Positions 24,134 to 32,815 of a stretch of DNA of 64,000 nucleotides are shown piece by piece. A model generated the notes under the pieces. It worked only from the letters and a program-made list of their open reading frames with translations. It was not told the origin of the DNA and ran no database searches. The DNA is from an uncultured Acidobacteriia bacterium. Lineage in GTDB: Bacteria > Acidobacteriota > Terriglobia > Bryobacterales > Bryobacteraceae. The DNA lies in assembly GCA_903907865.1 (NCBI GenBank), contig CAIVPR010000121.1, forward strand, positions 1-64,000, in the 5' to 3' direction. The first letter of the stretch is position 1. Each line of letters begins with the position of its first letter. Made by a program: the position numbers and the translations under genes.

Positions 24134-25036
24134 CTAGATCTTCAGCAGGCGATGGGCGTTGTCCCACGTGAGCTTCCGGAAGATCGTGGGGGTGGCTAGC
24201 TGCTTGAGCGCGGTCAGGGTCTCGCGGGCCACACATTTGTTCTTGATGAGCGGTTCCTGCGAGACTTGTCCGTCGCCGTGCCCGTCACGGCAGGGGCAGT
24301 CGCTGCCGAACATGAGCTTGTCCTGGTGACGGACGAGGAATCTGGCGGCGAAATCGGGATCACGCCCGAGCGCGTTGCGGCCGGAGTTCGCCGAAAGGTC
24401 GGCGAAAAGGTTGGGGAACTCGGAGAGCATGCGGTCGGTGAGGCCGCCGGGGACGACCTTGCCGGTGGGATAGGCGGGGCCGTCGGGGACATCGGCGCTG
24501 ATGTTGGCCCAGAATGCGTTGGCGTGGCCGATGAACTTGGTCTTCGGGTAGGCCTTCATCATTGCGGGCAAGCCCTTGAGGGGCGCGGTGAACTGGCCGG
24601 AACGGTCCTCCTCGCAGTGTATGGTGACCGGGACATCCAGTTCTGCGGAGAGTTCGTACACGTGGCGCATCTCGGGACTGTCGACGGCCACGTTGAATTT
24701 GATCTCGCCGAGCCCGAGGGCACCCGCTTGGACGGCTTTCCGCATTTGCCCGATGCCATCGGGTTGGGTGATGTTGGCGGTGGTGAATCGGACGTAGCGG
24801 CCCGGGTGTTTGGCCAGGGCTTCCAGCGCGGCGGCGTCCTGGGCGGCTGGCGTCAGCAGGTTGGCGACAGTGACGCCGGATCCTTCGATGTGGGCAAAGT
24901 TTCCGTCACTCCCGCGGAAGTGCAGGTGGATGTCGAGGACCGGACCGCCCCACTCGTTGGCGGGCTGCTGGGCTTGGAGTTGGGATGCGGTTGCGGCGAG
25001 GGTGGCTGCTTCGAGGAAATAGCGTCGGCTGATCAC
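24134..25036 (-). CDS. Exported amidohydrolase (metal-dependent TIM-barrel hydrolase)
   Basis: This protein of about 300 residues has an N-terminal RRYFLEAATLAATASQL signal resembling a Tat leader. It has amidohydrolase-2 features: the metal site LDIHLH, VTIHCEE, FIGHANAFW and the MFGSDCPCRDG segment. It may hydrolyse or decarboxylate a small cyclic or acyl substrate, not identifiable here. Start: GTG 25036, six bases after TAGACT on the minus strand; a TTG at 25039 is also possible. It converges with the GH3 gene and is tail-side of the broken SDR gene. Confidence 0.87.
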   Translation of the reverse strand: MISRRYFLEAATLAATASQLQAQQPANEWGGPVLDIHLHFRGSDGNFAHIEGSGVTVANLLTPAAQDAAALEALAKHPGRYVRFTTANITQPDGIGQMRKAVQAGALGLGEIKFNVAVDSPEMRHVYELSAELDVPVTIHCEEDRSGQFTAPLKGLPAMMKAYPKTKFIGHANAFWANISADVPDGPAYPTGKVVPGGLTDRMLSEFPNLFADLSANSGRNALGRDPDFAARFLVRHQDKLMFGSDCPCRDGHGDGQVSQEPLIKNKCVARETLTALKQLATPTIFRKLTWDNAHRLLKI

Positions 25037-25066
25037 CAATGCAGTCTACACCCGGGCTACACGGTT

Positions 25067-25818
25067 TCAATCGTAGGCGGGCGGGGTTGCGCTGCCGTCG
25101 ACATCTTGGATGCCGCATTCCAATGCGAGCTGCGCTGCGAGGGAGACCTTGCCCGAACGCTCCATCAACATGTGATCGCGGCACAGTGCCGCGATCACAT
25201 GTCCAAGGAACTCCGGGCTCTCGCTGTTCGAGATGTCGAGCCAACCACCAGCGGCCGCGTCCATCACCGCCTCGGTGCGCACCAATCCGGGATAGAGCGA
25301 CACAACAGCGACCCCATCGGATCGGAGTTCATGTGCCATGTCCGCGGTCAACTTGTCGATCGCTGCCTTGGCCACTCCATAGATGGTGTTGCCTATATAT
25401 TACTGTGCCGCCCAAAATCCGATGTTGACGATGAGACCCCTCCCGCGTTCGACCATACCCGGTGCGACTGCCGATGAGCCTTCCCACGCCGCACGTACTT
25501 CGACGTCCATCATCGACGTCCAGCGGTGCGCCGGTTGTTGCCAGAACGGCAGGCCCTAGGTGAAGTTGCCGTCCTCCACCATGCGTTCATAGCCTCCCCA
25601 GGCGTTGTTGACGAGCAGATCGACCGGGCCCGTTTGTGCGAAGGCCTCCCGCGTTTGAGCGGGATCGAGGTGGTCGCAGGGAATTCGCTCGATGCCGTGA
25701 GGCAGATCCGCGGAAGCGATGGACCGGCTTGTTGCGAAGACCCGGAAACCTTCTTTCGAGAGCCCAATCGCAATCCCGCGACGCCGCGGCCCGCACCGGT
25801 GACAAATGCCATCTTCAC
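25067..25818 (-). pseudogene. Short-chain dehydrogenase/reductase gene, broken
   Basis: The reading begins MAFVTGAGRGV, the NAD(P)-binding Gly-rich loop, then shifts frame: the next frame continues GIAIGLSKEGFRVFATS. In that frame there is an in-frame TAG after VEDGNFT, where relatives I recall have Trp, and an in-frame TAA after IGFWAAQ, where relatives have Lys. The reading resumes as YIGNTIYGVAKAAIDKL, with the catalytic Tyr and Lys, and runs to the C-terminus. With three lesions the gene is surely inactive. The otherwise well-kept sequence, similar to DHRS1-like SDRs, suggests recent decay. Confidence 0.87.
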
Positions 25819-25894
25819 CTTGCCATCATCGCAGAGCCGTCCAGATGACGGTCCGATGAAATTTCAAAGCCATCAGGAGCGGTGTGGAATCCTG

Positions 25895-26740
25895 ATGTCG
25901 ATGCCTTGTTCCATCGACGTCCTCAAAGAGATACCCCTGTTTTCGCTGCTCGACGACGACGAAATGGCCGTTCTGGCTGCTCAGGTCGAGTTGCGCGAGT
26001 TCGCCGTCCGCCAAAAAATCTACAAGGTCGGCGAGCCCGGCGAACGCGCTTACTTCCTCGTCAACGGCCACGTCCACGTCACGATGGTGGACGAGGACCA
26101 TCAGGAGGTGCTGGTTGCGGATCCCGAGGTGGGCGAATTCTTCGGTTTTGCGTCCATGATGACCGGGACCACGCACACCACCAGCGCGACCGCTCTCGAA
26201 GCGACCACTTGCGTCGAAATCGACAAAAATGACATCTCCGCGCTGTTGCTCACGAAACCGCACGCGGGCATGGACATGATGGCGGTATTGGCCCGGCAGT
26301 TCCATGCCTCCCAGGAGCTGGTTCGGGGTCGGGCGGGGCGCAATCCGAATGAGGTGATCGACGACGAGGCCAGTTTCGGGGAGCGCATCGCCGACCAAGT
26401 TGCCAAGTTCGGCGGCTCGTGGGCCTTCATTATCAGTTTCTTCGTGATTCTTGTGGTCTACTCTGCCATCAATGTCGTCATTGGCAAGGAGGCTTGGGAC
26501 CCTTATCCCTTCATCCTTCTCAACCTGCTGCTATCCATGCTGGCGGCGATCCAAGCGCCTGTCATCATGATGAGCCAAAACCGGCAGGACACCAAGGACC
26601 GTCTGCGCGGCGAGTTGGACTACGAGGTGAATGTGCGGTCCGAGGCGGAAATCCGCGGCCTGACGGCGAAGGTGCACACCTTGGACGACAAGCTTGACGA
26701 CGTGGTGGAGCTTCTGCGTGAACTGCAATCGCGATGTTAG
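25895..26740 (+). CDS. Cyclic nucleotide-binding domain plus DUF1003 membrane protein
   Basis: This 281-residue protein has an N-terminal cNMP-binding beta-roll (about 10-125; LVNGHVHVTM and VGEFFGFASMMTG form the phosphate-binding-cassette region). A DUF1003 module follows: FGGSWAFIISFFVILVVYSA and a second helix LLNLLLSMLAAIQAPVIMMS, then a charged coiled-coil tail. The arrangement suggests a membrane protein gated or localised by a cyclic nucleotide or a related ligand; no catalytic domain is present. The start is uncertain: ATG 25895 and ATG 25901 are both in frame. It is divergent from the SDR pseudogene. Confidence 0.83.
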   Translation: MSMPCSIDVLKEIPLFSLLDDDEMAVLAAQVELREFAVRQKIYKVGEPGERAYFLVNGHVHVTMVDEDHQEVLVADPEVGEFFGFASMMTGTTHTTSATALEATTCVEIDKNDISALLLTKPHAGMDMMAVLARQFHASQELVRGRAGRNPNEVIDDEASFGERIADQVAKFGGSWAFIISFFVILVVYSAINVVIGKEAWDPYPFILLNLLLSMLAAIQAPVIMMSQNRQDTKDRLRGELDYEVNVRSEAEIRGLTAKVHTLDDKLDDVVELLRELQSRC

Positions 26741-26744
26741 AGCG

Positions 26745-27329
26745 CTAGAAGTGGATGCCCACAAGTACTTCCGCTTGGTTGAGATTCGACACATTGGCGA
26801 ACGCCGCGACGGTGTCCCGCGTGTAGCGCAGTTCGCCGCTCAGGCGGAACAACCCGGGGATTTTCGCTTCAGCCCCTGCACCCAGGACCACGCTGGCGTC
26901 GGATTGGTGCAGCAGTTGGCCCGGACCGCTCTTGATGGCGGACGTAACCGCCGTGGACAGCCCCGACAAGTGGTTGAAGGAAAGGCCGCCTTCCACGAAC
27001 GGCCGGATCAACTGGTTGCCCAGCCGGTATTGCAGCAGTACGGGGAACCGGAATTGATGTGCCGAAATAGCGCTCGAGGCTCCCAATGACGCCAGCGAGA
27101 AGGAATATGGCCGGAACAGGGCGTCCACTTCGATTCGCAACTTCATGGGCAACGATACCTGAAGCGACCCGCCACCGGTGACGTTTGTACTTTTAGCAAC
27201 CGACTGGATACCGGAGACCGTGGCGTTGTTCACCACGTCGGTAAACGGCGCGCCCGCAAGCGCACCAACGGAGATGTTCTGGGCCTGGGCCGAAATGGCG
27301 GTCAACGTGAGCAGCAGTAGGCGTCGCAT
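26745..27329 (-). CDS. Outer-membrane beta-barrel protein
   Basis: This 194-residue protein has a signal peptide (MRRLLLLTLTAISAQAQ) followed by alternating amphipathic strands: ISVGALAGAPF, GGGSLQVSLPMKLRIEVDAL, FRFPVLLQYRLG, FVEGGLSFNHL, ASVVLGAGAEAKI and a terminal AEVLVGIHF ending in Phe, as outer-membrane barrels do. It is probably an eight-stranded OmpA/OprF-like barrel of unknown role. Its end is four bases from the convergent cNMP-DUF1003 gene, and its start is divergent from the beta-lactamase-like gene. Confidence 0.78.
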   Translation of the reverse strand: MRRLLLLTLTAISAQAQNISVGALAGAPFTDVVNNATVSGIQSVAKSTNVTGGGSLQVSLPMKLRIEVDALFRPYSFSLASLGASSAISAHQFRFPVLLQYRLGNQLIRPFVEGGLSFNHLSGLSTAVTSAIKSGPGQLLHQSDASVVLGAGAEAKIPGLFRLSGELRYTRDTVAAFANVSNLNQAEVLVGIHF

Positions 27330-27382
27330 TGTATTCAATGGTAAGACGGGTGGAATCGCCGACGCGGTTGCTGCCCTTCCGT

Positions 27383-27388
27383 TAAACT
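27383..27388 (+). promoter_or_regulatory. -10 box TAAACT for a leaderless beta-lactamase-like gene
   Basis: TAAACT ends six bases before the ATG at 27395. The same hexamer at the same distance precedes the YkgJ-family gene at 56212. Confidence 0.5.
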
Positions 27389-27394
27389 TTGATA

Positions 27395-28399
27395 ATGCAG
27401 GTGCGAGTCCTCTTTCTTTCGATTTTGGCGACGGTGTCCGCAGTCGCCGCCTCCCCGGATCCAGCGCTGGCGCGCGTGGAACGGCAGTTGGAACTAGTTG
27501 CGAGGGCCACAACGGATGCGGTGGTCGGCATTTCCGCGACCCACATCGAATCGGGCCGTACGGTATCGGTGCGCGGCGGCGAAGGGTTTCCCATGGCCAG
27601 CGCGGTAAAGATTCCGTTCGCCGTGCAGCTCATGAGCTTGGTCGAGGCAGGCAGCGTCTCGCTCGACAAGATGGTGCCATTGGCTCCCAAAGATCTACAT
27701 CCGGGGTCTGGAAAGCTGAGCGAGCTATTCTTCCATCCGGGCGTGTCCTTGTCGCTGGAGAACTACATGGAACTGATGCTGGTGATCAGTGACAACTCGG
27801 CGGCTGACGTGGTTTTGCGCGCGGGCGGCGGGCCGGCGGCAGTCACGGCCAAGATGAAGGCACTGGACTTGCCGGGCATCCGCGTGGACCGCAACATAGC
27901 GCTGCTGATTTCCGACTGGATGGGCGCGAAGAACATCCCGCCAGAGAGCGAGTGGAACCGCGACATCTGGGACCGCTTGTACGATGCGGTTCCCCAGCAG
28001 GAACACATGGCCGCCCGGCGCGCCCAATGGGCTGACCCCCGCGACACCGCGACTCCCGAAGACATGACCAAGCTGGTGACCCGCATCTGGAAGCGCAACC
28101 TCTTCAGCTCCGCCAACAACGCCGTGCTGCTGGGCATGATGGAGCGCTGCCAGACAGGCAAGGCGCGCATCAAGGGCCTTTTGCCTGCCGGTACACCCGT
28201 CGCGCACAAGACGGGAACCTTGGGGGGCGTGGTGGACGATGTCGGGGTGATCACCCTGCCAGGCGACGCCGGACACATCGTGATCTCCGTATTCACAAAG
28301 GGGTCTTCGCGTCCCGAGGAAGCGTCTGAGAAGGCCATCGCGGAAGTTGCCCGCACGGTCTATGACTACTTCACGCTAGTGCCGGGAGGGAGAAACTAG
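27395..28399 (+). CDS. Class A beta-lactamase-related serine hydrolase
   Basis: This 334-residue protein has a signal peptide (MQVRVLFLSILATVSAVAA) and the complete class A set: Ser69-x-x-Lys72 in ASAVKIPF, the SDN loop in VISDNSAAD near 132, and KTG near 272 in AHKTGTLGG. The Glu of a class A omega loop is not obvious in the expected form, so it could be a true beta-lactamase or a D,D-peptidase/esterase-like relative. The likely location is the periplasm. The last base of its stop codon is the first base of the methyltransferase GTG, so the two are co-transcribed. Confidence 0.87.
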   Translation: MQVRVLFLSILATVSAVAASPDPALARVERQLELVARATTDAVVGISATHIESGRTVSVRGGEGFPMASAVKIPFAVQLMSLVEAGSVSLDKMVPLAPKDLHPGSGKLSELFFHPGVSLSLENYMELMLVISDNSAADVVLRAGGGPAAVTAKMKALDLPGIRVDRNIALLISDWMGAKNIPPESEWNRDIWDRLYDAVPQQEHMAARRAQWADPRDTATPEDMTKLVTRIWKRNLFSSANNAVLLGMMERCQTGKARIKGLLPAGTPVAHKTGTLGGVVDDVGVITLPGDAGHIVISVFTKGSSRPEEASEKAIAEVARTVYDYFTLVPGGRN

Positions 28400-29169
28400 T
28401 GGCCGACAAATGGGATAGCTCCTTGTACGAGGACAGGCATTCGTTTGTCTGGAAGGCGGCTGCTGGGCTTGTGGACCTGCTGGACCCGAAACCCGGCGAG
28501 CGGATTTTGGATCTTGGCTGCGGCACGGGCCAACTGACCGCGCAGATTGCCGAGCGCGGAGCCGAGGTGTTGGGGATTGATTCGTCGGTCTCGATGGTGG
28601 CGCAAGCCCGCCAGAACTATCCGAAGATGAAGTTCGCGCTGGCCGATGCGCGGAACTTTGAGGTGCAGGGCCACTTCGACGCGGTGTTCTCCAATGCGGC
28701 GTTGCACTGGGTGTTGGAACCGGAGGCTGCGATCCGGTCCATGTCGCGGGCGTTGAGGCCTGGCGGGCGGCTGGCGCTGGAATTCGGGGGACTGGGCAAC
28801 ATCTCCCGGATCATGGCGGCGATTGAGTCGGTCCTGCGCCCGGCGGGCTACAAGGCGCAACATACGTGGTACTTTCCGTCGATAGGGGAGTATGGCGCGC
28901 TGCTCGAAAGAAACGGCTTTCGCGTGCTCTTGGGGCACAATTTTCCGCGTTGGAGCAAGTTGGAGCACCCTGAGCGCGGGATGCGGGAGTGGATCGAAAT
29001 GTTCTGTGGAGCTTATTTCGAGGATGTGCCGAAAGGCGCGCAGGCGACGCTATTGACGGAGATCGAGGAGAGGTTGAGGCCTGAACTGCACCTTGATGGG
29101 TTCTGGCATGCGGACTACCGGCGGCTGCGGGTGCATGCGGAGAAGGAATCATGCCAAGGGTTGGGTTGA
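28399..29169 (+). CDS. SAM-dependent methyltransferase, class I
   Basis: This 256-residue protein has the SAM-binding motif ILDLGCGTGQLT (residues about 36-47), then VLGIDSSVSM and FDAVFSNAALHWV, the last typical of trans-aconitate-methyltransferase-like and ubiquinone/menaquinone-type enzymes. The start is GTG 28399, overlapping by one base the stop of the beta-lactamase-like gene. The substrate is unknown and the cysteine-poor C-terminal half gives no clue. The convergent hemG gene ends about 67 bases later. Confidence 0.88.
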   Translation: MADKWDSSLYEDRHSFVWKAAAGLVDLLDPKPGERILDLGCGTGQLTAQIAERGAEVLGIDSSVSMVAQARQNYPKMKFALADARNFEVQGHFDAVFSNAALHWVLEPEAAIRSMSRALRPGGRLALEFGGLGNISRIMAAIESVLRPAGYKAQHTWYFPSIGEYGALLERNGFRVLLGHNFPRWSKLEHPERGMREWIEMFCGAYFEDVPKGAQATLLTEIEERLRPELHLDGFWHADYRRLRVHAEKESCQGLG

Positions 29170-29236
29170 TTCCCGGACCTTACCGGCTGTTCGGTTCCCG
29201 AATTGGAACGCCCGCCAAGCGTCCGCATGTCTTTGC

Positions 29237-30547
29237 CTAAACGACGGAAGCCCGGATTGCGTCCGCTGCCGCCATTGCGCTCTTGACACAATCTGGAATG
29301 CCGATGCCGTTGTATGCGTTTCCCGCCAGGTACAGGCCCTGAATCTCCGCCACGCGGGCCTCGATCTCGGCCACCCGCACCGAGTGCCCCACGGTATACT
29401 GCGGCATCGAGTCCGGCCAGCGGTGGTTCACGGCGAAGATGGGCTCGCCCGAAATGCGTAAGAGCCGATGCAGTTCGCTCTGCGCCGCCTCCCGCGTCAC
29501 GTCCACATCCGTGGAGAAGCAGCGGAACACGGCCTTGTCGTCCGGTACCCGCCCCAGCCATTTGCTGCCCAGCCAAGTGCAGGCCATGATGGCTCCGCGC
29601 TCGGGCTTCGGCACGAGGAATCCGAACGCGTCGAGCGGATGATGGACGTCCGTCCGCTTGTATCCGAAGGTCCAAATTGAACTGCCGGTGTACGGAATCT
29701 CCCCCAGGAGGCCCGCCAACTCCGCGTCCACCGGACTCAGCAGCTTTGCCGCGCCGTTCGAGCCGCATGCCAGGACCACTTGGTCGAAGTGGTGCGACTG
29801 TCCCTTTATGCGGATATTCCAGCCCGACTCGGCCGCCTCCACCGCGTCGACCCGATTCCGCACCACCTGCACGCGCTCCAGCAGCGCGTCGATGAGCGTG
29901 CCGACTCCCTGCTTCAACGACATGAAGATGGATCGCCCGGTGGGCTTGCGCTTGTCCCGCATGGTGCCGACCACCACGCTGCCGTACTTCTGTTCGTACT
30001 CGACGAATTTCGGAAGGACGCTCGGGGCACTAAGATCGTCCGGAGATCCTCCGTACACACCGGCCAGAAGCGGTTCGGCGAGATAGTCCACGGCCTCGGG
30101 GCCGAAATGGTCCGCCACGAACTCTGCAACCGACCGGTCGGGCAGGGTCTTCGGATTGCGGAAGATTTCGAGGCCCATCCGGATCTTGGTGCCCCAGCCG
30201 AACAAACTGGACTCGATCACTGGCATGACCTTGGTCGGCGCTACCATCTGTAGTCCGTCGGGCAAGGTGACGAAGCGACCGCCGCGCAGGACGTAGGTCC
30301 GGCGCTTGGCGTCGTTGGAGCCGGTCAACTGGTCTCCGAGGCCCAGTTCGCGGATCAACTGTTCGGCCCAAGGCTTGGCCGCGAGCCAACTCTCTGGGCC
30401 CGTTTCCAGGATGCAGCCCTCGATAATGACCGTGCCGATGGGACCGCCCGGCGCGGGATCGAAAACAGTCGCGTCCACCCCGGCCTTGCCCAGGTAGTAG
30501 GCACAGGAAAGGCCGGTGATTCCGCCGCCGATGACACCGACCTTCAT
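29237..30547 (-). CDS. hemG: Oxygen-dependent protoporphyrinogen oxidase
   Basis: This 436-residue flavoenzyme oxidises protoporphyrinogen IX to protoporphyrin IX. The dinucleotide loop is at the N-terminus (VGVIGGGITGLSCAYYL). Family motifs include ETGPESWLAAKP, DYLAEPLLAGVYGG and the C-terminal FAD segment GLYLAGNAYNGIGIPDCV. The enzyme is the HemY/PPO type. It follows hemE after 28 bases with TAGGAT six bases before its ATG, so it may also have its own leaderless start. Ferrochelatase, usually between hemE and this gene, is missing here. Confidence 0.92.
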   Translation of the reverse strand: MKVGVIGGGITGLSCAYYLGKAGVDATVFDPAPGGPIGTVIIEGCILETGPESWLAAKPWAEQLIRELGLGDQLTGSNDAKRRTYVLRGGRFVTLPDGLQMVAPTKVMPVIESSLFGWGTKIRMGLEIFRNPKTLPDRSVAEFVADHFGPEAVDYLAEPLLAGVYGGSPDDLSAPSVLPKFVEYEQKYGSVVVGTMRDKRKPTGRSIFMSLKQGVGTLIDALLERVQVVRNRVDAVEAAESGWNIRIKGQSHHFDQVVLACGSNGAAKLLSPVDAELAGLLGEIPYTGSSIWTFGYKRTDVHHPLDAFGFLVPKPERGAIMACTWLGSKWLGRVPDDKAVFRCFSTDVDVTREAAQSELHRLLRISGEPIFAVNHRWPDSMPQYTVGHSVRVAEIEARVAEIQGLYLAGNAYNGIGIPDCVKSAMAAADAIRASVV

Positions 30548-30553
30548 GTGTCC

Positions 30554-30559
30554 ATCCTA
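30554..30559 (-). promoter_or_regulatory. -10 box TAGGAT before hemG
   Basis: On the minus strand TAGGAT ends six bases before the hemG ATG, inside the 28-base gap after hemE. It would allow leaderless expression of hemG in addition to read-through. Confidence 0.35.
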
Positions 30560-30575
30560 ACGTCCCGTTCCGCCC

Positions 30576-31610
30576 CTACGCGCGGAATTCGCGGACCATC
30601 TGCACCACTGCCTTCACGTTCTCGACCGGGGTCTCGGGAAGGATCCCGTGTCCCAGATTGAAAATGTGGCCGGGGCGGGTGCCTGTGCGCCGCAGCAGGT
30701 CCTGGACCTTGGCCTTGAGTTCGGGCAGGGGCGCGAACAGGGCCACGGGGTCGAGGTTGCCCATGATGGCGGACCGATATGAAATGTCCAACCATGCGGA
30801 GTCGATATTGGTGCGCCAGTCGCAGCCCATCACGTCTCCGCCAGCCGCGTGGAGTTCGCGGAAGTAGCCCGAGGCACCGGTGCCGAAGTGGATCACCGGG
30901 GTGCCGGTCGCCTTGATGCGCTCGATGAGGGCGCGCGAGTACGGTTGGGCAAAGCGCACGTAATCGTCGCCGGCCAACGCCCCGACCCAGCTGTCAAAAA
31001 CCTGGATGGTTCGGGCACCGGAGGCGACCTGCATAACCGCGAACGGCGCCAGCACGTCGACAATCTTGCCCATCAGGCGGCGCCAGAGGGTTTCGTCGGT
31101 GTACATCATGCGCTTGGTGCGGATGAAATTGCGCGACGAACCACCTTCGATCATATAGCTGGCGAGGGTGAACGGCGCGGCGCAGAAGCCGATGACCGGA
31201 ACGCGGCCCGCGAGGGCGCGAACCGTCTGCTGGATCGCTTCGCCGACATAGCCGAGATCGTCGGTGTTGGAAGTCGAGATGGCGTCCACGTCCTCGCTCG
31301 TGAGGATGGGGTTCTCAATGTACGGACCTTCCTTGGGGTAGGCCAACTTGAGTCCCATGGGCTCGACAGGCAACAGCAGATCGGCGAAAATGATGGCCGC
31401 ATCCACATCGAGGGCCTCGACGGGCTGGAGTGTCACCGCAGCTGCCAGATCGGGACGCTTGCAAATTTCGAGCATCGTATGCCGTGCGCGTATGTCCCGG
31501 TAGGACTTCATGTACCGTCCGGCTTGCCGCATGAACCACACGGGGCGGACATCGGTTGGCCGACGTCTGCAAGCATCAAGAAAACGACTCGTCATTGGAG
31601 CCACGCGCAT
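30576..31610 (-). CDS. hemE: Uroporphyrinogen decarboxylase
   Basis: This 344-residue enzyme decarboxylates the four acetate arms of uroporphyrinogen III. The signature PVWFMRQAGRYMKSYRDIR near the N-terminus holds the conserved Arg residues for substrate binding. The IIFADLLLPVEPMG and GFCAAPFTLASYMIEGG segments are typical, as is the closing FNLGHGILPETPVENV. The start at 31610 has AAGGTGG upstream; ATG 31595 (MTSRFL) is the alternative. It overlaps the end of apbE by 19 bases and precedes hemG, making an apbE-hemE-hemG operon. Confidence 0.95.
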   Translation of the reverse strand: MRVAPMTSRFLDACRRRPTDVRPVWFMRQAGRYMKSYRDIRARHTMLEICKRPDLAAAVTLQPVEALDVDAAIIFADLLLPVEPMGLKLAYPKEGPYIENPILTSEDVDAISTSNTDDLGYVGEAIQQTVRALAGRVPVIGFCAAPFTLASYMIEGGSSRNFIRTKRMMYTDETLWRRLMGKIVDVLAPFAVMQVASGARTIQVFDSWVGALAGDDYVRFAQPYSRALIERIKATGTPVIHFGTGASGYFRELHAAGGDVMGCDWRTNIDSAWLDISYRSAIMGNLDPVALFAPLPELKAKVQDLLRRTGTRPGHIFNLGHGILPETPVENVKAVVQMVREFRA

Positions 31611-32584
31611 GGTTGATCCACCTTGTCTTCGCAGTAAAATACCCGGAACTCCCGGGGCTTGTGGGCGGCCGTCCACTGACGGCCGAGTATGAAGTATGGT
31701 TTCGCCCAGACCTCGCTGTCAAGTGTCAGCGGCGAAACGATAGAAACGGAAAGGGTTCCCTGTGAGGGGTAGCCCGTCCTGGGGTCCATGATGTGACTCC
31801 AGGTTTTGCCCTCGGCAACAAAAAACTTTTCATAGCTGCCTGAAGTCGAGAGGGACTCGTCCTTCAGGATCACTTCGGTCGCGCGCTTGAACTCGTCGCG
31901 CGGATCCTTGATCTCGATGGTCCAGCCGGGCTCGTCGGGCGGGGTCCCGATGCAGTAGATGCTCGATCCGCCACCGGAGACCAAGGCGGACTGGATCCCT
32001 TCCTTGCGCAGAACCGCCACCATGCGGTCCACCGCATAGCCTTTGCCGACGCCGCCGGGGTCCATGTTGAGGCCGGGCTTCTTGAAAGACACCGTGTGGT
32101 CCACGGGGTTGAGGACGATGTTCCGGTAGCCGATCTGCCCGAGCGCCTTTTCCACGTCGCCCGGTTTCGGCAGATGTCCGGAATCCTTGTAGAAGCCCCA
32201 GACCTTCATCAGAGGCCCGACAGTGATGTCGAAGGCGCCTTCGCTGCGGCGGCTGTAGTCCAGACAAGTCGACAGCAGGTCGAAAAGTTCCGGGGAAACG
32301 GCGACCGGACGGTCGGCAGCCTGGCTGTTCACCCGGCTCCACTCGCTTGCGGGCTTGTAATTGGATAGCAAGAGGTCCAACCGACGCGCCTCGTCGAACG
32401 CGCTTTCTGCCGCGGCTTCGAGTTTGTTGCGGTCTTCGCCGTACAAGACCAGGGAATACGTCGATCCCATGGCGTCCGCATTGGCCTCCAGACGCAAAAC
32501 GTCTGCGGCCGACGCCCGGAGGGCAAAGACCTGTAGGATTATGAGGACTAACACGAAGCGTTCCAGAGATGCTCGTTCTTTCAC
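31592..32584 (-). CDS. apbE: FAD:protein FMN transferase
   Basis: This 330-residue lipoprotein-type or secreted protein has an N-terminal hydrophobic segment (FVLVLIILQVFALRASA) and the ApbE fold. Motifs are MGSTYSLVLYG, SEGAFDITVGPLMKVW, NMDPGGVGKGYAVDR with the metal/FAD-binding Asp, and SHIMDPRTGYP. The enzyme attaches FMN covalently to Thr of periplasm-facing redox proteins such as NqrB/RnfG types. No such target is in the window. The start is GTG 32584. The 3' end overlaps hemE, so haem and flavin maturation genes share a transcript. Confidence 0.92.
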   Translation of the reverse strand: MKERASLERFVLVLIILQVFALRASAADVLRLEANADAMGSTYSLVLYGEDRNKLEAAAESAFDEARRLDLLLSNYKPASEWSRVNSQAADRPVAVSPELFDLLSTCLDYSRRSEGAFDITVGPLMKVWGFYKDSGHLPKPGDVEKALGQIGYRNIVLNPVDHTVSFKKPGLNMDPGGVGKGYAVDRMVAVLRKEGIQSALVSGGGSSIYCIGTPPDEPGWTIEIKDPRDEFKRATEVILKDESLSTSGSYEKFFVAEGKTWSHIMDPRTGYPSQGTLSVSIVSPLTLDSEVWAKPYFILGRQWTAAHKPREFRVFYCEDKVDQPCAWLQ

Positions 32585-32815
32585 CAGCTACGATTCACGG
32601 GCTGCAATCAAGCCCGAGGCCGGTACCCAAAATTGGAATGGAGGGTCCAGCGCCCTGCTTCGCGAACCGTCCGGCCATTTGTTGCGGACCCGGTGCTCGC
32701 GGGGCTATTGAACCATTGTAGAAGATTTGGCGGTGACAGTGAAGTGTTTTGGACGGTTTCCCTCTGCCTGGACTGAAGAAGTTTCAAGCGCACGGGCCTG
32801 GTACCATCGGGTCAG
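32585..32815. other. Divergent intergenic region, apbE / MFS exporter
   Basis: This 231-base region must hold the promoters of the apbE operon and the MFS gene. TACCAT at 32802-32807 ends eight bases before the MFS ATG and is the likely -10 of that gene. Nothing else was recognised. Confidence 0.4.

Noticed and set aside
22125-24236. Long minus-strand open frame (703 codons) opposite the GH3 gene
   Set aside because: It is Arg/His/Gly-rich without domains and opposite a gene with intact catalytic motifs.
29184-29215. Fifth copy of the intergenic repeat (TTCGGTTCCCGAATTGGAAC)
   Set aside because: Only a short TTCGGTTCCCGAA stretch is shared; the palindromic core is missing.
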